Shown here piece after piece: positions 1 to 8,505 of a stretch of 60,851 bases of DNA. The stretch covers positions 1 to 60,851 of the forward strand of contig NZ_PYBW01000015.1 in assembly GCF_003205575.1 (NCBI RefSeq). Direction: 5' to 3'. Source of the stretch: Streptomyces tateyamensis (GTDB lineage Bacteria > Actinomycetota > Actinomycetes > Streptomycetales > Streptomycetaceae). The translations under genes were made by a program, and so were the position numbers. The notes beneath the pieces were generated by a model, which had not been told where the DNA came from, ran no database searches, and saw nothing but the letters and a program-made list of their open reading frames with translations. How positions within the stretch are numbered: position 1 is the first letter of the stretch; the number at the start of each line of letters is the position of its first letter.

Positions 1-1832
1 TCCCAGATCTGCAGCCGGGTGCCGTTGGCGGAACTCGGGCCGGTCGCGTCCAGGCATCGCCCGGACTGCGGGTTCACCAACTGGTGCGTGGCGGTGGCGG
101 TCCACTGCTGGGCGCCGGTGCCGTTGCAGTCGTACAGCTGGGCCTGGGTGCCGTTGGCGGTGCCGCCGGAGGTCAGGTCCAGGCACTTGCCGAGCGCGCG
201 CAGGGTGCCGTCACCGGGGACGGTCCACTGCTGGGCGCCGGTGCCGTTGCAGTCGTAGAGCTGGACGGCGGTCCCGTTCGCGGAGTTGGCGCCGGCCACG
301 TCCACGCACTTGCCGCCGTAGCCGGTGACCTGGCCGGTGGTCGAGCCGCTCTGGGTGCCGGCCCAGGTGAAGGTGGCCGAGGTGTGCGCCGGGAGCTGGT
401 AAGTGAACGACTGGCCGCCCCAGTTGACCGCGAGGTTCTGCGCGCTGCCGCTGTCGTTGTAGGCGACCAGCGCCTTGGAGCCGTCCGGGTTGAGCCAGGC
501 CACGTTCGGCACCGCGGTGCTGGCGGTGGAGGCGATCCGGTAGGCGCCGGGCTTGACGAACTTGGTCAGCTGGCCGAGGTCGTAGTACTCCACGGTGTAG
601 TCGACCTGGCCGCTGCGCGAGTCGCCGTTGTGCACCGTCACCAGGCCGGTGCAGGTGCCGCAACCGCCGTTGTGCGGGCCCATGTTCTGGTCCACCGCGA
701 GCGACCACTTGACCACCGACTTACCCCAGTTGCGGGTGTAGTCGATGATGTTGAGCATGTCCTCGCGCTGCTGGTCGGCGATCCAGGTGCCGCCGGAGTG
801 CTCGGTGTCGAAGGCGTCCAGGGTCGGGTACTGGTTGTGCACGGTGGTCTGCTCGGAGACGTCGCCGCCGTAGCCGTGCCAGGCCAGGCCGCCGAACAGC
901 GGGTCGGTGCGGATCGCCGCGTCGTCCACGGTGGGCTGGGCGAAGCCGGCGTACTGGTCCCAGTTCCAGTCCAGGGCCAGCACCTTGGTGCTCAGGCCGG
1001 CCGCGTGCAGGGCGGGGAGCAGGTCGGTGCCGACGAAGTAGTGCAGGCCCGAGCCGTTCCACTGCATCGACGGGTAGCCGGCGCAGCAGGTCGGCTCGTT
1101 CTGCGCGGTCACGTAGTCCACGTGCACGCCGTTGGCCTGGTAGCCCTGCAGGTACTTCACGAAGTACTGGGCGTAGGCGGCGTAGTACTGGGACTGCAGC
1201 CAACCCTGGCTGACCGCGCCGCTGTCCTTCATCCAGGCCGGTGCCGTCCATGGGGTGGCCATCACCTTGAGGGCGGGGTTGAGCGCCTGCGCCTGCTTGG
1301 TGAGCGGGAGCACGTCAGCGAGGTCGTGGGCGAGGGAGAAGCCGTTCAGCGCGGGGTCGCTCTGGCCGGCCGGCTGGTCGTCGAAGGTGTAGTTGTACCG
1401 GGCCAGGTCGGAGGCGCCCATCGGGTTGCGCAGGAAGTCCAGGCCGATCCCGTTGACCGGGTCGAACAGGTTGCGCATCACGGTGTCGCGGGTGCCCGAG
1501 CTGAGCGCGCCGGAACTGTTCATCAGCCAGGCGGCGGTGTCGGTGAAGGAGGCGCCCGCACCGGTGAACTGCTGGTAGCGGGTGGACTCGTCGACCGAGA
1601 TGGTCTGGCTGCCGGTGGCGGAGCCGGCGTTCAGGGTGAGCGGGGCCTGCTGCTGCAGGCCTCGGCTCACGGCTCGGCCGCCGGAGTCGGTGGTGGTGGT
1701 CAGCCAGACGTTGACCTGGCCGCCGGCGGCGTCGGCGTGGCCGGGCAGGCCGAGCAGCCCGCCGAGCGCGAGCACGGCCGCGCCGAGCAGGGCGGTGGCC
1801 CGGCCCCGGGTGGGGGTGGTGGTGGAGACCAT
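1..1832 (-). CDS. GH30-family glycosidase with C-terminal ricin-B lectin (partial, runs off left edge)
   Basis: Secreted glycoside hydrolase of family 30 (glucosylceramidase / beta-1,6-glucanase type). About 610 codons are visible and the 3' end lies outside the window. The N-terminus is a signal peptide (RATALLGAAVLALGG, ending near GHADAA). The catalytic barrel shows the acid/base motif TAQNEPTCC and the nucleophile region DTEHSGGTW, both as expected for GH30. The C-terminal part holds repeated ricin-type beta-trefoil units (GTGAQQW twice, CLDLTSG, CLDATG), which bind sugars and probably anchor the enzyme to polysaccharide. The ATG at 1832 is chosen because the signal peptide starts there. 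The frame is open to base 1. It is divergent from a ROK regulator, its likely controller. Confidence 0.9.
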   Translation of the reverse strand, partial: MVSTTTPTRGRATALLGAAVLALGGLLGLPGHADAAGGQVNVWLTTTTDSGGRAVSRGLQQQAPLTLNAGSATGSQTISVDESTRYQQFTGAGASFTDTAAWLMNSSGALSSGTRDTVMRNLFDPVNGIGLDFLRNPMGASDLARYNYTFDDQPAGQSDPALNGFSLAHDLADVLPLTKQAQALNPALKVMATPWTAPAWMKDSGAVSQGWLQSQYYAAYAQYFVKYLQGYQANGVHVDYVTAQNEPTCCAGYPSMQWNGSGLHYFVGTDLLPALHAAGLSTKVLALDWNWDQYAGFAQPTVDDAAIRTDPLFGGLAWHGYGGDVSEQTTVHNQYPTLDAFDTEHSGGTWIADQQREDMLNIIDYTRNWGKSVVKWSLAVDQNMGPHNGGCGTCTGLVTVHNGDSRSGQVDYTVEYYDLGQLTKFVKPGAYRIASTASTAVPNVAWLNPDGSKALVAYNDSGSAQNLAVNWGGQSFTYQLPAHTSATFTWAGTQSGSTTGQVTGYGGKCVDVAGANSANGTAVQLYDCNGTGAQQWTVPGDGTLRALGKCLDLTSGGTANGTQAQLYDCNGTGAQQWTATATHQLVNPQSGRCLDATGPSSANGTRLQIW

Positions 1833-2114
1833 GATGATGTGCTGCCTTCTCGGGTGGGGAACGGGAGTTGAGGCAGGGAGCGGTCGGCGGAGGGCCGCTG
1901 GGGGATTTCCGGCTTCCTCCGCAGGTGTGCAGGGCACCGTGGCGCGCTGGAGCGCTCGGGCGCCGCGCTGCTTTCTTTGCGTCGTGATTAAACTGAGACC
2001 GCAAGCTCGGCGTCAAGGGTGCGCGCAAGCCCGCCGGTCCGGCAGACTTGCGGGGACCGCACGGGGGCGGCCGCCCAGGAGCCGCACCCCTGACCCGGAA
2101 GGAGGCGGCGCCCG
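1833..2114. promoter_or_regulatory. Divergent intergenic region between GH30 gene and ROK regulator
   Basis: This 282-bp spacer has no gene. It contains an AT-richer island around 1970-2000 (ctttctttgcgtcgtgatta) in otherwise very GC-rich DNA, a plausible site for promoters and a ROK operator. I could not find a clean palindrome, so no operator is claimed. An AGGAGG-like ribosome site lies at about 2099-2105, upstream of the ROK start. Confidence 0.4.
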
Positions 2115-3317
2115 ATGCCCGCGCAGCCGCCGCAGACCGTTCGTGACCTGCGCCGCGGCAACCGCGCCGTGCTGCTGCGCCGACTCTGGTTCCACGGGCC
2201 GCTGGCCCGCCAGGACTTGATCCAGTCCACCCGGCTCAGCCCCGGCGCGGTCAGCACCGTGACCGGCGAGCTGATCGAGGACGGGCTGCTGGTCGAGGCC
2301 GGCACCCTGGGCTCCGAGGGCGGTCGGCCCAAGGTGCTGCTGCGGGTCGACCCGAACGCCCGTCAGGTGATCGGGGTGGAGATCGGCGAGACCCGGGTGC
2401 GGGTCGAGCTGTACGACCTGGACCTGACCGAACGCGCCCGCGTGGAGCTGGTCCTGACCCAGGACCGGCACGATCCGGCGGCGGCGCTGGCCGCGCTGGA
2501 CCAGGGCCTGCGCACCGTGCTGGCGCAGGCCACCGCGCCGGTGCTGGGGATCGGGGTCGGCGTGCCCGGCGTGGTCGAGCACCGGGACGGCGGCACGCTG
2601 CTGGTGCACGGTCAGACCGCCGGGTGGGACGGCGTCCCGCTGGCCGCGATGATCGGCGAGCTGACCGAGCTGCCGGTGCAGATCGACAACGGCGCCACCA
2701 CGATGGGGCAGGCCGAGCTCTGGTTCGGGGCCGGCCGCGGCGCCCGCACCGCCGTGATCGCGCTGCTCGGCTCGGGCGTCGGCGCCTCGCTGGTGCTGGA
2801 CGGCGCGCCCTACCGGGGCGTCGGCGGCAGCGCGGGCGAGTGGGGCCACACCACCGTGCAGGCGGGCGGCCGGCGTTGCCGGTGCGGCGCGCTGGGCTGC
2901 CTGGAGGCGTACGTGGGAGCCAGCGCGCTGGTCGAGCGTTTCCGCGAGCTGGGCGACCTGGCCGGCCTGACGGCACCGGTCGGCGAGGAGGAGGCACTGG
3001 CCGCGATGCTGGCCGCCTGCGCCGACGGGGGCGCCGGGGCCAAGCTGCTCGCCGAGGCCGGCGAGTACCTGGGCATCGGGCTCGGCAACCTGATCAACCT
3101 GGTCAACCCCGAACTGATCGTGCTGGGCGGCTGGGCGGGCCGACTGCTCGGCGCGCAGATGCTGCCCGCGATCCGCGAGGCGGCGGGGCGGCACGCGCTG
3201 CGGCACCCCTTCGACAAGACGCGGATCGTGCTGGGCGAGCTGGGCCCCGACGCGGTGGCGCTCGGGGCGGCGACGCTGCCGGTGGAGCGGTTCCTGGCGG
3301 GCGGCGGGGTCGGGTAG
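2115..3317 (+). CDS. ROK-family (NagC/XylR type) transcriptional regulator
   Basis: 400-residue repressor of the ROK family. The N-terminal ~75 residues form a winged helix (LARQDLIQSTRLSPGAVS), followed by a sugar-kinase-like ROK domain with the DNGATT phosphate-type motif, a GVGASLVLDG loop and the zinc-binding CRCGALGCLE motif of the family. Such proteins sense a sugar or sugar phosphate and repress nearby carbohydrate genes. It is transcribed away from the adjacent GH30 glycosidase and probably controls it; the ligand cannot be told from sequence. The ATG is preceded by AAGGAGG. Confidence 0.9.
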   Translation: MPAQPPQTVRDLRRGNRAVLLRRLWFHGPLARQDLIQSTRLSPGAVSTVTGELIEDGLLVEAGTLGSEGGRPKVLLRVDPNARQVIGVEIGETRVRVELYDLDLTERARVELVLTQDRHDPAAALAALDQGLRTVLAQATAPVLGIGVGVPGVVEHRDGGTLLVHGQTAGWDGVPLAAMIGELTELPVQIDNGATTMGQAELWFGAGRGARTAVIALLGSGVGASLVLDGAPYRGVGGSAGEWGHTTVQAGGRRCRCGALGCLEAYVGASALVERFRELGDLAGLTAPVGEEEALAAMLAACADGGAGAKLLAEAGEYLGIGLGNLINLVNPELIVLGGWAGRLLGAQMLPAIREAAGRHALRHPFDKTRIVLGELGPDAVALGAATLPVERFLAGGGVG

Positions 3318-3367
3318 CCCGCAGCCCGGGGGTGCGTCCGGCGGGCGCAGGCGGGAAGCTGGATGGC

Positions 3368-4771
3368 ATGGTGACCGCGCCGGCTGACCGACAACGGACG
3401 TACCAGGGCCTGCCGAGCGGGCCGGTGCGCCCGCAGGGGCTGGCGCGAGTGGCCGAGGTGGCCCCGGGCGGGCGGACCGAGACGGTGCGGGTGCGGTGGG
3501 ACACCGCGGGCCTGCGGCTGCGGGCGCACGGCGGCGCGCTGGAACGGGGCCCGGACGGGCAGTGGACGCTCACCCTGCCCGGGGGAGCGGTGCACCACGG
3601 CGAGCCCTCCGCAGCGGTGCCGCCCCCGGAACTGCTGGCCCGGGTCCAGGCCTACACCGGCGGCCGGCCGCTGCGCCCCGTGCTGCGCCTGGCCACCCGC
3701 ACCGAGCGCGCCCTGCTGCTGGACAGCGCGGGCCGCGCCCTGGCCGAGGTCGAGCGCGGCACCACCCGGGCCGAGGGCCTGGACGGACCCGGCCGGACCG
3801 CCGGCTGGTCGCGCACCGGGGTCCGCCTGTTGGCCGGCCGGCGCCGCCTGCTCACCGCGCTGGACCGGCGGCTGCGCGCCGACGGCCTGTCCGAGATCCG
3901 GCCCGCCCGCCCGCGCCGCACTCCGCCGCACCCCGGCAGCGCCGGTGCCGCGCTGACCCGCTACCTGCGCACCTGGAGTGCCGAACTCCTGGCGCTGGAC
4001 GCCGCGGTGCGCCGCGAGGAGGCGGACTCGGTGCACCGGATGCGGGTGTGCGCCCGTCGGCTGCGCAGTGCGCTGACCGGCTGCCGGCGCTGGCTGCGGA
4101 CCGCCGAGACGGCCCCGGTGGCGGAGGAACTGCGCTGGCTGGGCCATGTGTTGGGTGCGGCCCGGGACGCGGAGACGATGGGCGAGCGGCTGGCCGCGGA
4201 GCCGGTGGCACGGGAGGCGCTGCGGCGGCGGTACCTGGAGGCGTACGCCGTGCTGCGCCAGGTGCAGGCGAGCGGGCGGTACTTCGCGCTGCTGGCGAAC
4301 GTGGAGCGGCTCGCCGAGCGGCCGCCGCTGCGCGGTCGGGCGCGGCGGGGGCGGGCGCGGCGGGGGCGAGGTGAACTGGAGCGCCTGCTGCGGGGCGAAC
4401 GGCGGCGCACCGGGCGGCGGTTGCGGGCGGCGCTGGCGATGCCGGCCGGGCCGCGGCGGGACGAGGCGCTGCACGCGGCCCGCAAGGCGGCCAAGCGGGC
4501 CCGCTACGTCGCGGAGCTGGCCGGCGCGGACCGCGCGGCGCACCGGCTGCGCGCCGTCCAGGACGCCCTCGGCGGCTACCAGGACGCGGTGGTGGCCCGC
4601 GCCCTGCTGCTCGACCTGGCCGAGCAGGCCCGGGCGGCGGGCGCGGACACCTTCGCCCTGGGCTGCCGCTACGCCGAGCAGGCCTCGGCCGGCGAGGCGG
4701 CCCTGGCCCAGGCCGGCCCCGCCTGGCGCCGGGCGCACCGGGCGAAGTGCTGGCGGCCGGCGCGGTCCTAG
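3368..4771 (+). CDS. CHAD domain protein with degenerate CYTH-like N-terminus
   Basis: 467-residue protein. The C-terminal half (about residue 195 onward) is a CHAD domain, an alpha-helical histidine-rich fold that binds inorganic polyphosphate. VHRMRV near residue 222 and HAARKAAKRARY further on supply the conserved His and basic residues. Residues ~95-150 resemble the strands of a CYTH triphosphate-tunnel domain (TRTERALLLDSAGRALAEV), but the region is short, so CYTH activity is uncertain. It is very Arg-rich, in keeping with polyanion binding. Start ATG at 3368; GTG at 3371 is also possible. It lies 50 nt after the ROK gene, with no evident functional link. Confidence 0.82.
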   Translation: MVTAPADRQRTYQGLPSGPVRPQGLARVAEVAPGGRTETVRVRWDTAGLRLRAHGGALERGPDGQWTLTLPGGAVHHGEPSAAVPPPELLARVQAYTGGRPLRPVLRLATRTERALLLDSAGRALAEVERGTTRAEGLDGPGRTAGWSRTGVRLLAGRRRLLTALDRRLRADGLSEIRPARPRRTPPHPGSAGAALTRYLRTWSAELLALDAAVRREEADSVHRMRVCARRLRSALTGCRRWLRTAETAPVAEELRWLGHVLGAARDAETMGERLAAEPVAREALRRRYLEAYAVLRQVQASGRYFALLANVERLAERPPLRGRARRGRARRGRGELERLLRGERRRTGRRLRAALAMPAGPRRDEALHAARKAAKRARYVAELAGADRAAHRLRAVQDALGGYQDAVVARALLLDLAEQARAAGADTFALGCRYAEQASAGEAALAQAGPAWRRAHRAKCWRPARS

Positions 4772-4935
4772 GGCTGGACGGATCCGGGGGCGGAGGGGTC
4801 CCGGATGGTGGGGCACGGCCTGACCGCGACTTGGCCATGCGGGGGCGCGGGAGGCCGGATCCCTTGACGGTGCGTCAGCGGAGCTGTCACGTTATGGGCC
4901 ATCAGATTCATCTCAGCTCATAACAGGAGTCGAAG

Positions 4936-5271
4936 ATGGCCGTGCTCAGCAAGCTGGTCGGGCTGGCGGCCGCCGCCCTCGCGGTGTCCGGTGCCGGGGT
5001 GGCGCAGCTCGCCACGGCGGCCCCGGCCGCCGCGATGCCGATCTGCCAGCGGTACTGGACCTGGGACAGCGGCACGATCTTCTGCCCCAGCGCCGACAAC
5101 TACTGGAACGGCTACGAGTTCCAGGTCGTCATCACCTGCGTCCACGACGGTGTGCCCTACGCGGTCACCAGTCCGCTGGTCCGTGCCAACACCACCGTCA
5201 GCGCCTACTGCAACGGCAGCGATCCGCTGCAGAGCACCAACCCGCCGAGCGTCACGTGGCAGTTCGGCTGA
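4936..5271 (+). CDS. Small secreted protein, four cysteines
   Basis: 111-residue protein with a clear Sec signal peptide (about residues 1-33, ending in ATAAPAAA). The mature part of roughly 78 residues contains four Cys (ICQRYW, IFCPSAD, ITCVHDG, AYCNGS), suggesting two disulfide bonds outside the cell. It is rich in aromatic residues and looks like a small beta-rich extracellular protein. I do not recognise a family. An AACAGGAG ribosome site sits just upstream of the ATG. The preceding ~165 bp contain no gene. Confidence 0.75.
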   Translation: MAVLSKLVGLAAAALAVSGAGVAQLATAAPAAAMPICQRYWTWDSGTIFCPSADNYWNGYEFQVVITCVHDGVPYAVTSPLVRANTTVSAYCNGSDPLQSTNPPSVTWQFG

Positions 5272-5370
5272 TTGTTCGGTCGAACAGGGGTCGGACTGGG
5301 AGAATCCCGCTCGGACGGCCCGGCGACTGCCGGGTCGTCAGCACCAGTGCACGAGTGAAGGGACCACCCG

Positions 5371-6066
5371 GTGATGTCCACCAGTCGCCGTCTGGCGGCC
5401 GCGGCCGCGATCGTCGTCCTGTGGGGCGGGCTCGCCGCCTGCGGACCGAGCCACAACGGGCAGAACAAGGGAGCCGACCAGGCGGCGCCGCCGGCGGCGG
5501 CCCATCAGATCCCGGCCGGGGCCGGGCCGCAGGACAGCTACCATGCTGCCGCGCAGCCGGCAGCGGGCAGCTGCCACTACCGCTACAGCGCCGACAAGCA
5601 GCCGCTGCCGGACCTGACCTGCACCCCCGGGGCGACCAGCCCCGCGGTCACCCAGGCCACCCTCAACCAGACCATCTGCAAGCAGGGCGGCTACACCTCG
5701 GGGATCCGCCCGCCGGCGAGCGTGACCGGCAAGGAGAAGTCGGACAACGCCAAGTCGTACGGCTACACGGGCCCGATGGCGGACGCGGAGTACGACCACC
5801 TGATCTCCCTGCAGCTCGGCGGCGACCCCAACGACCCGCGCAACCTCTGGGTCGAGCCCCCGTCCCCGGGCCACGTCTCCGGCAAGGGGCCGAACAACCC
5901 CAAGGACTCGGTGGAGACCCACCTGCACACGGCCATCTGCAAGGGCCAGACCACCCTGGCGGCAGCCCAGCAGGCCATCGCCACGGACTGGACCACGGCC
6001 GAGGCCAAGCTGGGCCTGTCCGGCGGCGCCCCGGCCACGGCCGACCCGGACGACGACGCGAACTGA
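5371..6066 (+). CDS. Lipoprotein with HNH-nuclease-like motif
   Basis: 231-residue predicted lipoprotein. The signal peptide ends in the lipobox LAAC (Cys24), followed by a low-complexity Ala/Pro/Gln linker. The C-terminal domain contains EYDHLISLQLGGDPNDPRN followed by LWVEP, the layout of HNH-type nucleases (DH...LGG..D..NLW). The family usually cuts nucleic acids; here the domain would be displayed outside the cell, possibly for DNA scavenging or defence. This is an inference from one motif. GTG at 5371 with GAAGGGA upstream is used; ATG at 5374 is equally possible. Confidence 0.7.
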   Translation: MMSTSRRLAAAAAIVVLWGGLAACGPSHNGQNKGADQAAPPAAAHQIPAGAGPQDSYHAAAQPAAGSCHYRYSADKQPLPDLTCTPGATSPAVTQATLNQTICKQGGYTSGIRPPASVTGKEKSDNAKSYGYTGPMADAEYDHLISLQLGGDPNDPRNLWVEPPSPGHVSGKGPNNPKDSVETHLHTAICKGQTTLAAAQQAIATDWTTAEAKLGLSGGAPATADPDDDAN

Positions 6067-6109
6067 CCCCGCCCCGCCGGGGTGCCGCGCACCCCGGCGG
6101 TCGGTCACC

Positions 6110-7336
6110 CTAGACCTCGCCCAGCGGCACGTCCGGATCGGCCAGCCGGGCTGGGTCGATCGGGTCAGGGGAGCGGACCAGGGTGCGGATGGTGTCGGTG
6201 ACGTCCCAGGTGTTGACGTTCATCCCGGCCAGGACGCGGTTGTCGGCCAGCCAGAAGGCGATGAACTCGCGGGTGGCGGGGTCGCCGCGCAGGACGACGC
6301 GGTCGTAGCCGTCCGGCTCGACGTAGCCGGTGTACTCCATGCCGAGGTCGTACTGGTCGGTGAAGAAGTACGGGGTGCGGTCGTAGACCGTGTCCTGGCC
6401 GAGCATCGCGCGGGCGGCGGTGCGCGGCTGGTGCAGGGCGTTGGCCCAGTGCTCGACCCGCACGGGTTTGCCGATCAGCGGGTGGTCGGCGCGGGCCACG
6501 TCGCCGGCGGCGTAGATGTCGGGGTCGGAGGTGCGCAGCGAGGCATCGGTGCGGATGCCGTTGTCGACCAGCAGGCCGGCTGCCTCGGCGAGTTCGGTGG
6601 CCGGGGCGGCGCCGATGCCGACCAGGACGGCTTCGGCCGGGACCAGGCTGCCGTCGCCGAGCCGGACACCGCTCACCTTCCCGTCGGTGCCCTCGAAGGC
6701 GCTGACCTGCACGCCGAGACGCAGGTCCACGCCGTGCTCGCGGTGCAGGTCGGCGAAGACGGTGGCGACCTCGGGGCCCAGCACCCGCAGCAGCGGGAGC
6801 TCGAGGGCCTCCAGCACGGTGACCGCGACGCCGGCCGCCCGGGCCGCAGCCGTCGCCTCCAGGCCGATCCAGCCCGCGCCGACCACCGCGATGCGCTGGG
6901 CGGTGCGGAACAGCTCGCGCAGCCGGTCGCTGTCCTCGACCCTGCGCAGTTGGTGCACGCCGGCCAGGTCGGCGCCGGGGACCGGGAGCCGGCGCGGGCG
7001 GGCGCCGGTGGTGAGCAGCAGCTTGGCGTACCCGAGCGTGCTGCCGTCGTCCAGGGTGAGCCGGTGGGCCGCCGGGTCGAGGGCGGTCGCGGTGGTGCCC
7101 AGCCGCAGCTCGACCCGGTTCTCCTGGTACCACTGCGCGGGCTGCACGTAGATCTTCTGCCGGGGCTCCTTGCCCAGCAGGTAGCCCTTGGACAACGGCG
7201 GCCGCTCGTAGGGGAGTTCGTCCTCCTCGCCGATCAGGACCAGCGGGCCCTCGTAGCCCTCGGCGCGCAGCGTCTGGGCGGCCTGGGCGCCGGCCAGGCT
7301 CGCGCCGACGATGACCAGGGGGGTGTTCGCGACCAT
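6110..7336 (-). CDS. FAD-dependent NAD(P)H:ferredoxin reductase-type oxidoreductase
   Basis: 408 residues, the usual length of putidaredoxin-reductase / ring-hydroxylating dioxygenase reductase flavoproteins. It has an N-terminal FAD site (VIVGASLAGAQAA), a second dinucleotide fold for NAD(P)H (VVGAGWIGLEA) and the FAD-contacting IYAAGDVA motif. It has no CxxC disulfide. Such enzymes pass electrons from NAD(P)H to a ferredoxin for a P450 or dioxygenase. No ferredoxin gene is adjacent; the P450 at 18.6 kb is a possible but unproven client. Confidence 0.88.
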   Translation of the reverse strand: MVANTPLVIVGASLAGAQAAQTLRAEGYEGPLVLIGEEDELPYERPPLSKGYLLGKEPRQKIYVQPAQWYQENRVELRLGTTATALDPAAHRLTLDDGSTLGYAKLLLTTGARPRRLPVPGADLAGVHQLRRVEDSDRLRELFRTAQRIAVVGAGWIGLEATAAARAAGVAVTVLEALELPLLRVLGPEVATVFADLHREHGVDLRLGVQVSAFEGTDGKVSGVRLGDGSLVPAEAVLVGIGAAPATELAEAAGLLVDNGIRTDASLRTSDPDIYAAGDVARADHPLIGKPVRVEHWANALHQPRTAARAMLGQDTVYDRTPYFFTDQYDLGMEYTGYVEPDGYDRVVLRGDPATREFIAFWLADNRVLAGMNVNTWDVTDTIRTLVRSPDPIDPARLADPDVPLGEV

Positions 7337-7473
7337 GCGTGCTCCTACGGTCCGGCGGTGGTCTCCATCTCACCGGATACCCGGCGGCTGGGCGCGCGCC
7401 GACACGCGCACGGGCGCACCATGGAAAGCACTCGCGCGCCGGCGGGCGGTGCGCCCAGTGGAGGAGGCCGGTG

Positions 7474-7755
7474 ATGGCCGAGACACCGACGGCGAACCCC
7501 GGGGCCGCGAAGGTCCACCCGTTCCGCGACATCCGCGACCGGCTGCTGAACGTGACGCCGAAGGCGGTGTTCGTGCTGGTCGCGGCCTCGATGGGGCTCG
7601 GGTTGGTGGGGGCCCAGGTGCAGACGTTCTGGGTGCTGGTGCTGTTCGCGATCTTCTGGGGGATCACCGTGGTCGCGATGCTGGTGCTGGCCGCGCGGAT
7701 GATCACCGAGCACGAGTCGACGACCGGCGGCGGACGCCACCGCGCGGTGCACTGA
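7474..7755 (+). CDS. Small membrane protein, two transmembrane segments
   Basis: 93-residue protein with a hydrophilic N-terminus followed by two adjacent hydrophobic helices (about residues 31-50 and 52-75) and a short charged tail ending in His/Arg. A GGAGG ribosome site at 7461-7465 sits 8 nt before the ATG at 7474 (GTG at 7471 is an alternative). It is divergent from the reductase gene. Function unknown. Confidence 0.65.
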   Translation: MAETPTANPGAAKVHPFRDIRDRLLNVTPKAVFVLVAASMGLGLVGAQVQTFWVLVLFAIFWGITVVAMLVLAARMITEHESTTGGGRHRAVH

Positions 7756-7788
7756 CGCGCGTCGGGTGGGCCGAGCCTGGTCAGCGGG

Positions 7789-8004
7789 TCAGTGGTGGTT
7801 GCCGAGGAAGAAGAGCAGCATCACGAAGAACGCGAAGAAGTGCGTGCCGGCGATGTAGATGGCGGCGCGCACCCAGGCCGCCTTGCGCCTGCTCCGTTCG
7901 TCCCGCACCGTACCGTCGGCGGCCGCCCGGGCGGCGATCGCCATCAGGGCCGCGTGCTGGGCGGGGGTGATCGAGGCGGTCGGGGTGGTCGGCTGCTCGG
8001 TCAC
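7789..8004 (-). CDS. Small single-pass membrane protein
   Basis: 71-residue protein. The N-terminal half is hydrophilic and the C-terminal segment (IYIAGTHFFAFFVMLLFFLG) is a single transmembrane helix ending in GNHH. It starts with GTG overlapping the stop of the upstream ArsR gene (GTGA), so the two are almost certainly co-translated. It resembles short hydrophobic proteins often encoded beside small regulators in Streptomyces; no function can be given. It may be the ArsR regulator's target. Confidence 0.65.
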   Translation of the reverse strand: MTEQPTTPTASITPAQHAALMAIAARAAADGTVRDERSRRKAAWVRAAIYIAGTHFFAFFVMLLFFLGNHH

Positions 8005-8348
8005 GAGGTGCTCCGGGGGAGGGCCGGCTGGCGCAGCTGGTCGAGCAGTGCGCCCTCGTCGGTGATCATCTCGGTCAGGATCCGGCGGGCGGCGCGCAGC
8101 AGCTCGGTCACGTCCGGGGTGCTCAGGGCGTAGACCACGGTGTTCCCGCCGCGGGTGGCGGTGACCAGCCTGGCCCGGCGCAGCACGCTCAGCTGCTGGG
8201 AGAGGCTGGAGGGCTCGATCTCGATCTCGGCCAGCAGCTCGCGCACCGGGCGCGGGCCGTCCTGGAGCAGTTCGAGCACCCGGATCCGGGCCGGATGGCC
8301 CAGGGTGCGGAAGAACTCGGCCTTGGCCTGGTAGAGCGGGATCGGCAT
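8001..8348 (-). CDS. ArsR/SmtB-family winged-helix regulator
   Basis: 115-residue repressor-type protein: RTLGHPARIRVLELL at the N-terminus, the recognition helix SSLSQQLSVLRRARLV and a beta-wing RGGNTVVYALS, all typical of ArsR. No CxC metal-binding motif is visible, so the signal need not be a metal. The ATG at 8348 is preferred over an in-frame TTG at 8384 because the longer version would run through a perfect palindrome (8369-8384) that is better read as its operator. It is translationally coupled to the small membrane protein downstream. Confidence 0.85.
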   Translation of the reverse strand: MPIPLYQAKAEFFRTLGHPARIRVLELLQDGPRPVRELLAEIEIEPSSLSQQLSVLRRARLVTATRGGNTVVYALSTPDVTELLRAARRILTEMITDEGALLDQLRQPALPRSTS

Positions 8349-8368
8349 GCGCTCATCATTCACTGGAA

Positions 8369-8384
8369 TTGAAGAAATCTTCAA
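8369..8384. promoter_or_regulatory. Perfect 16-bp palindrome, probable ArsR operator
   Basis: TTGAAGA-aa-TCTTCAA, two perfect 7-bp arms with a 2-bp spacer, 20 bp upstream of the ArsR start codon. This size and placement match the autoregulatory operators of ArsR repressors. The palindrome stands out as AT-rich against its surroundings. Confidence 0.7.
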
Positions 8385-8505
8385 GTCGCGGCAGCGCGGG
8401 GGCGGAGGGGGCAGCGGGGAGCGGTGGGGGTGGGGGCATGCTGGAGAACGGCGCGGGCCGGAGCGGTGGTCCGCTCCGGCCCGCGCGCCGCACGTCGACT
8501 TGGCG

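Noticed and set aside
84..1871. 595-codon plus-strand ORF opposite the GH30 gene
   Set aside because: Val/Gly/Ala-rich shadow of the GH30 coding strand; the minus frame has signal peptide, catalytic and lectin motifs.
7300..7480. Possible longer start (7339) for the two-helix membrane protein
   Set aside because: The extension overlaps the divergent reductase promoter and is Arg/Gly-rich; GGAGG just before 7474 marks the real start.
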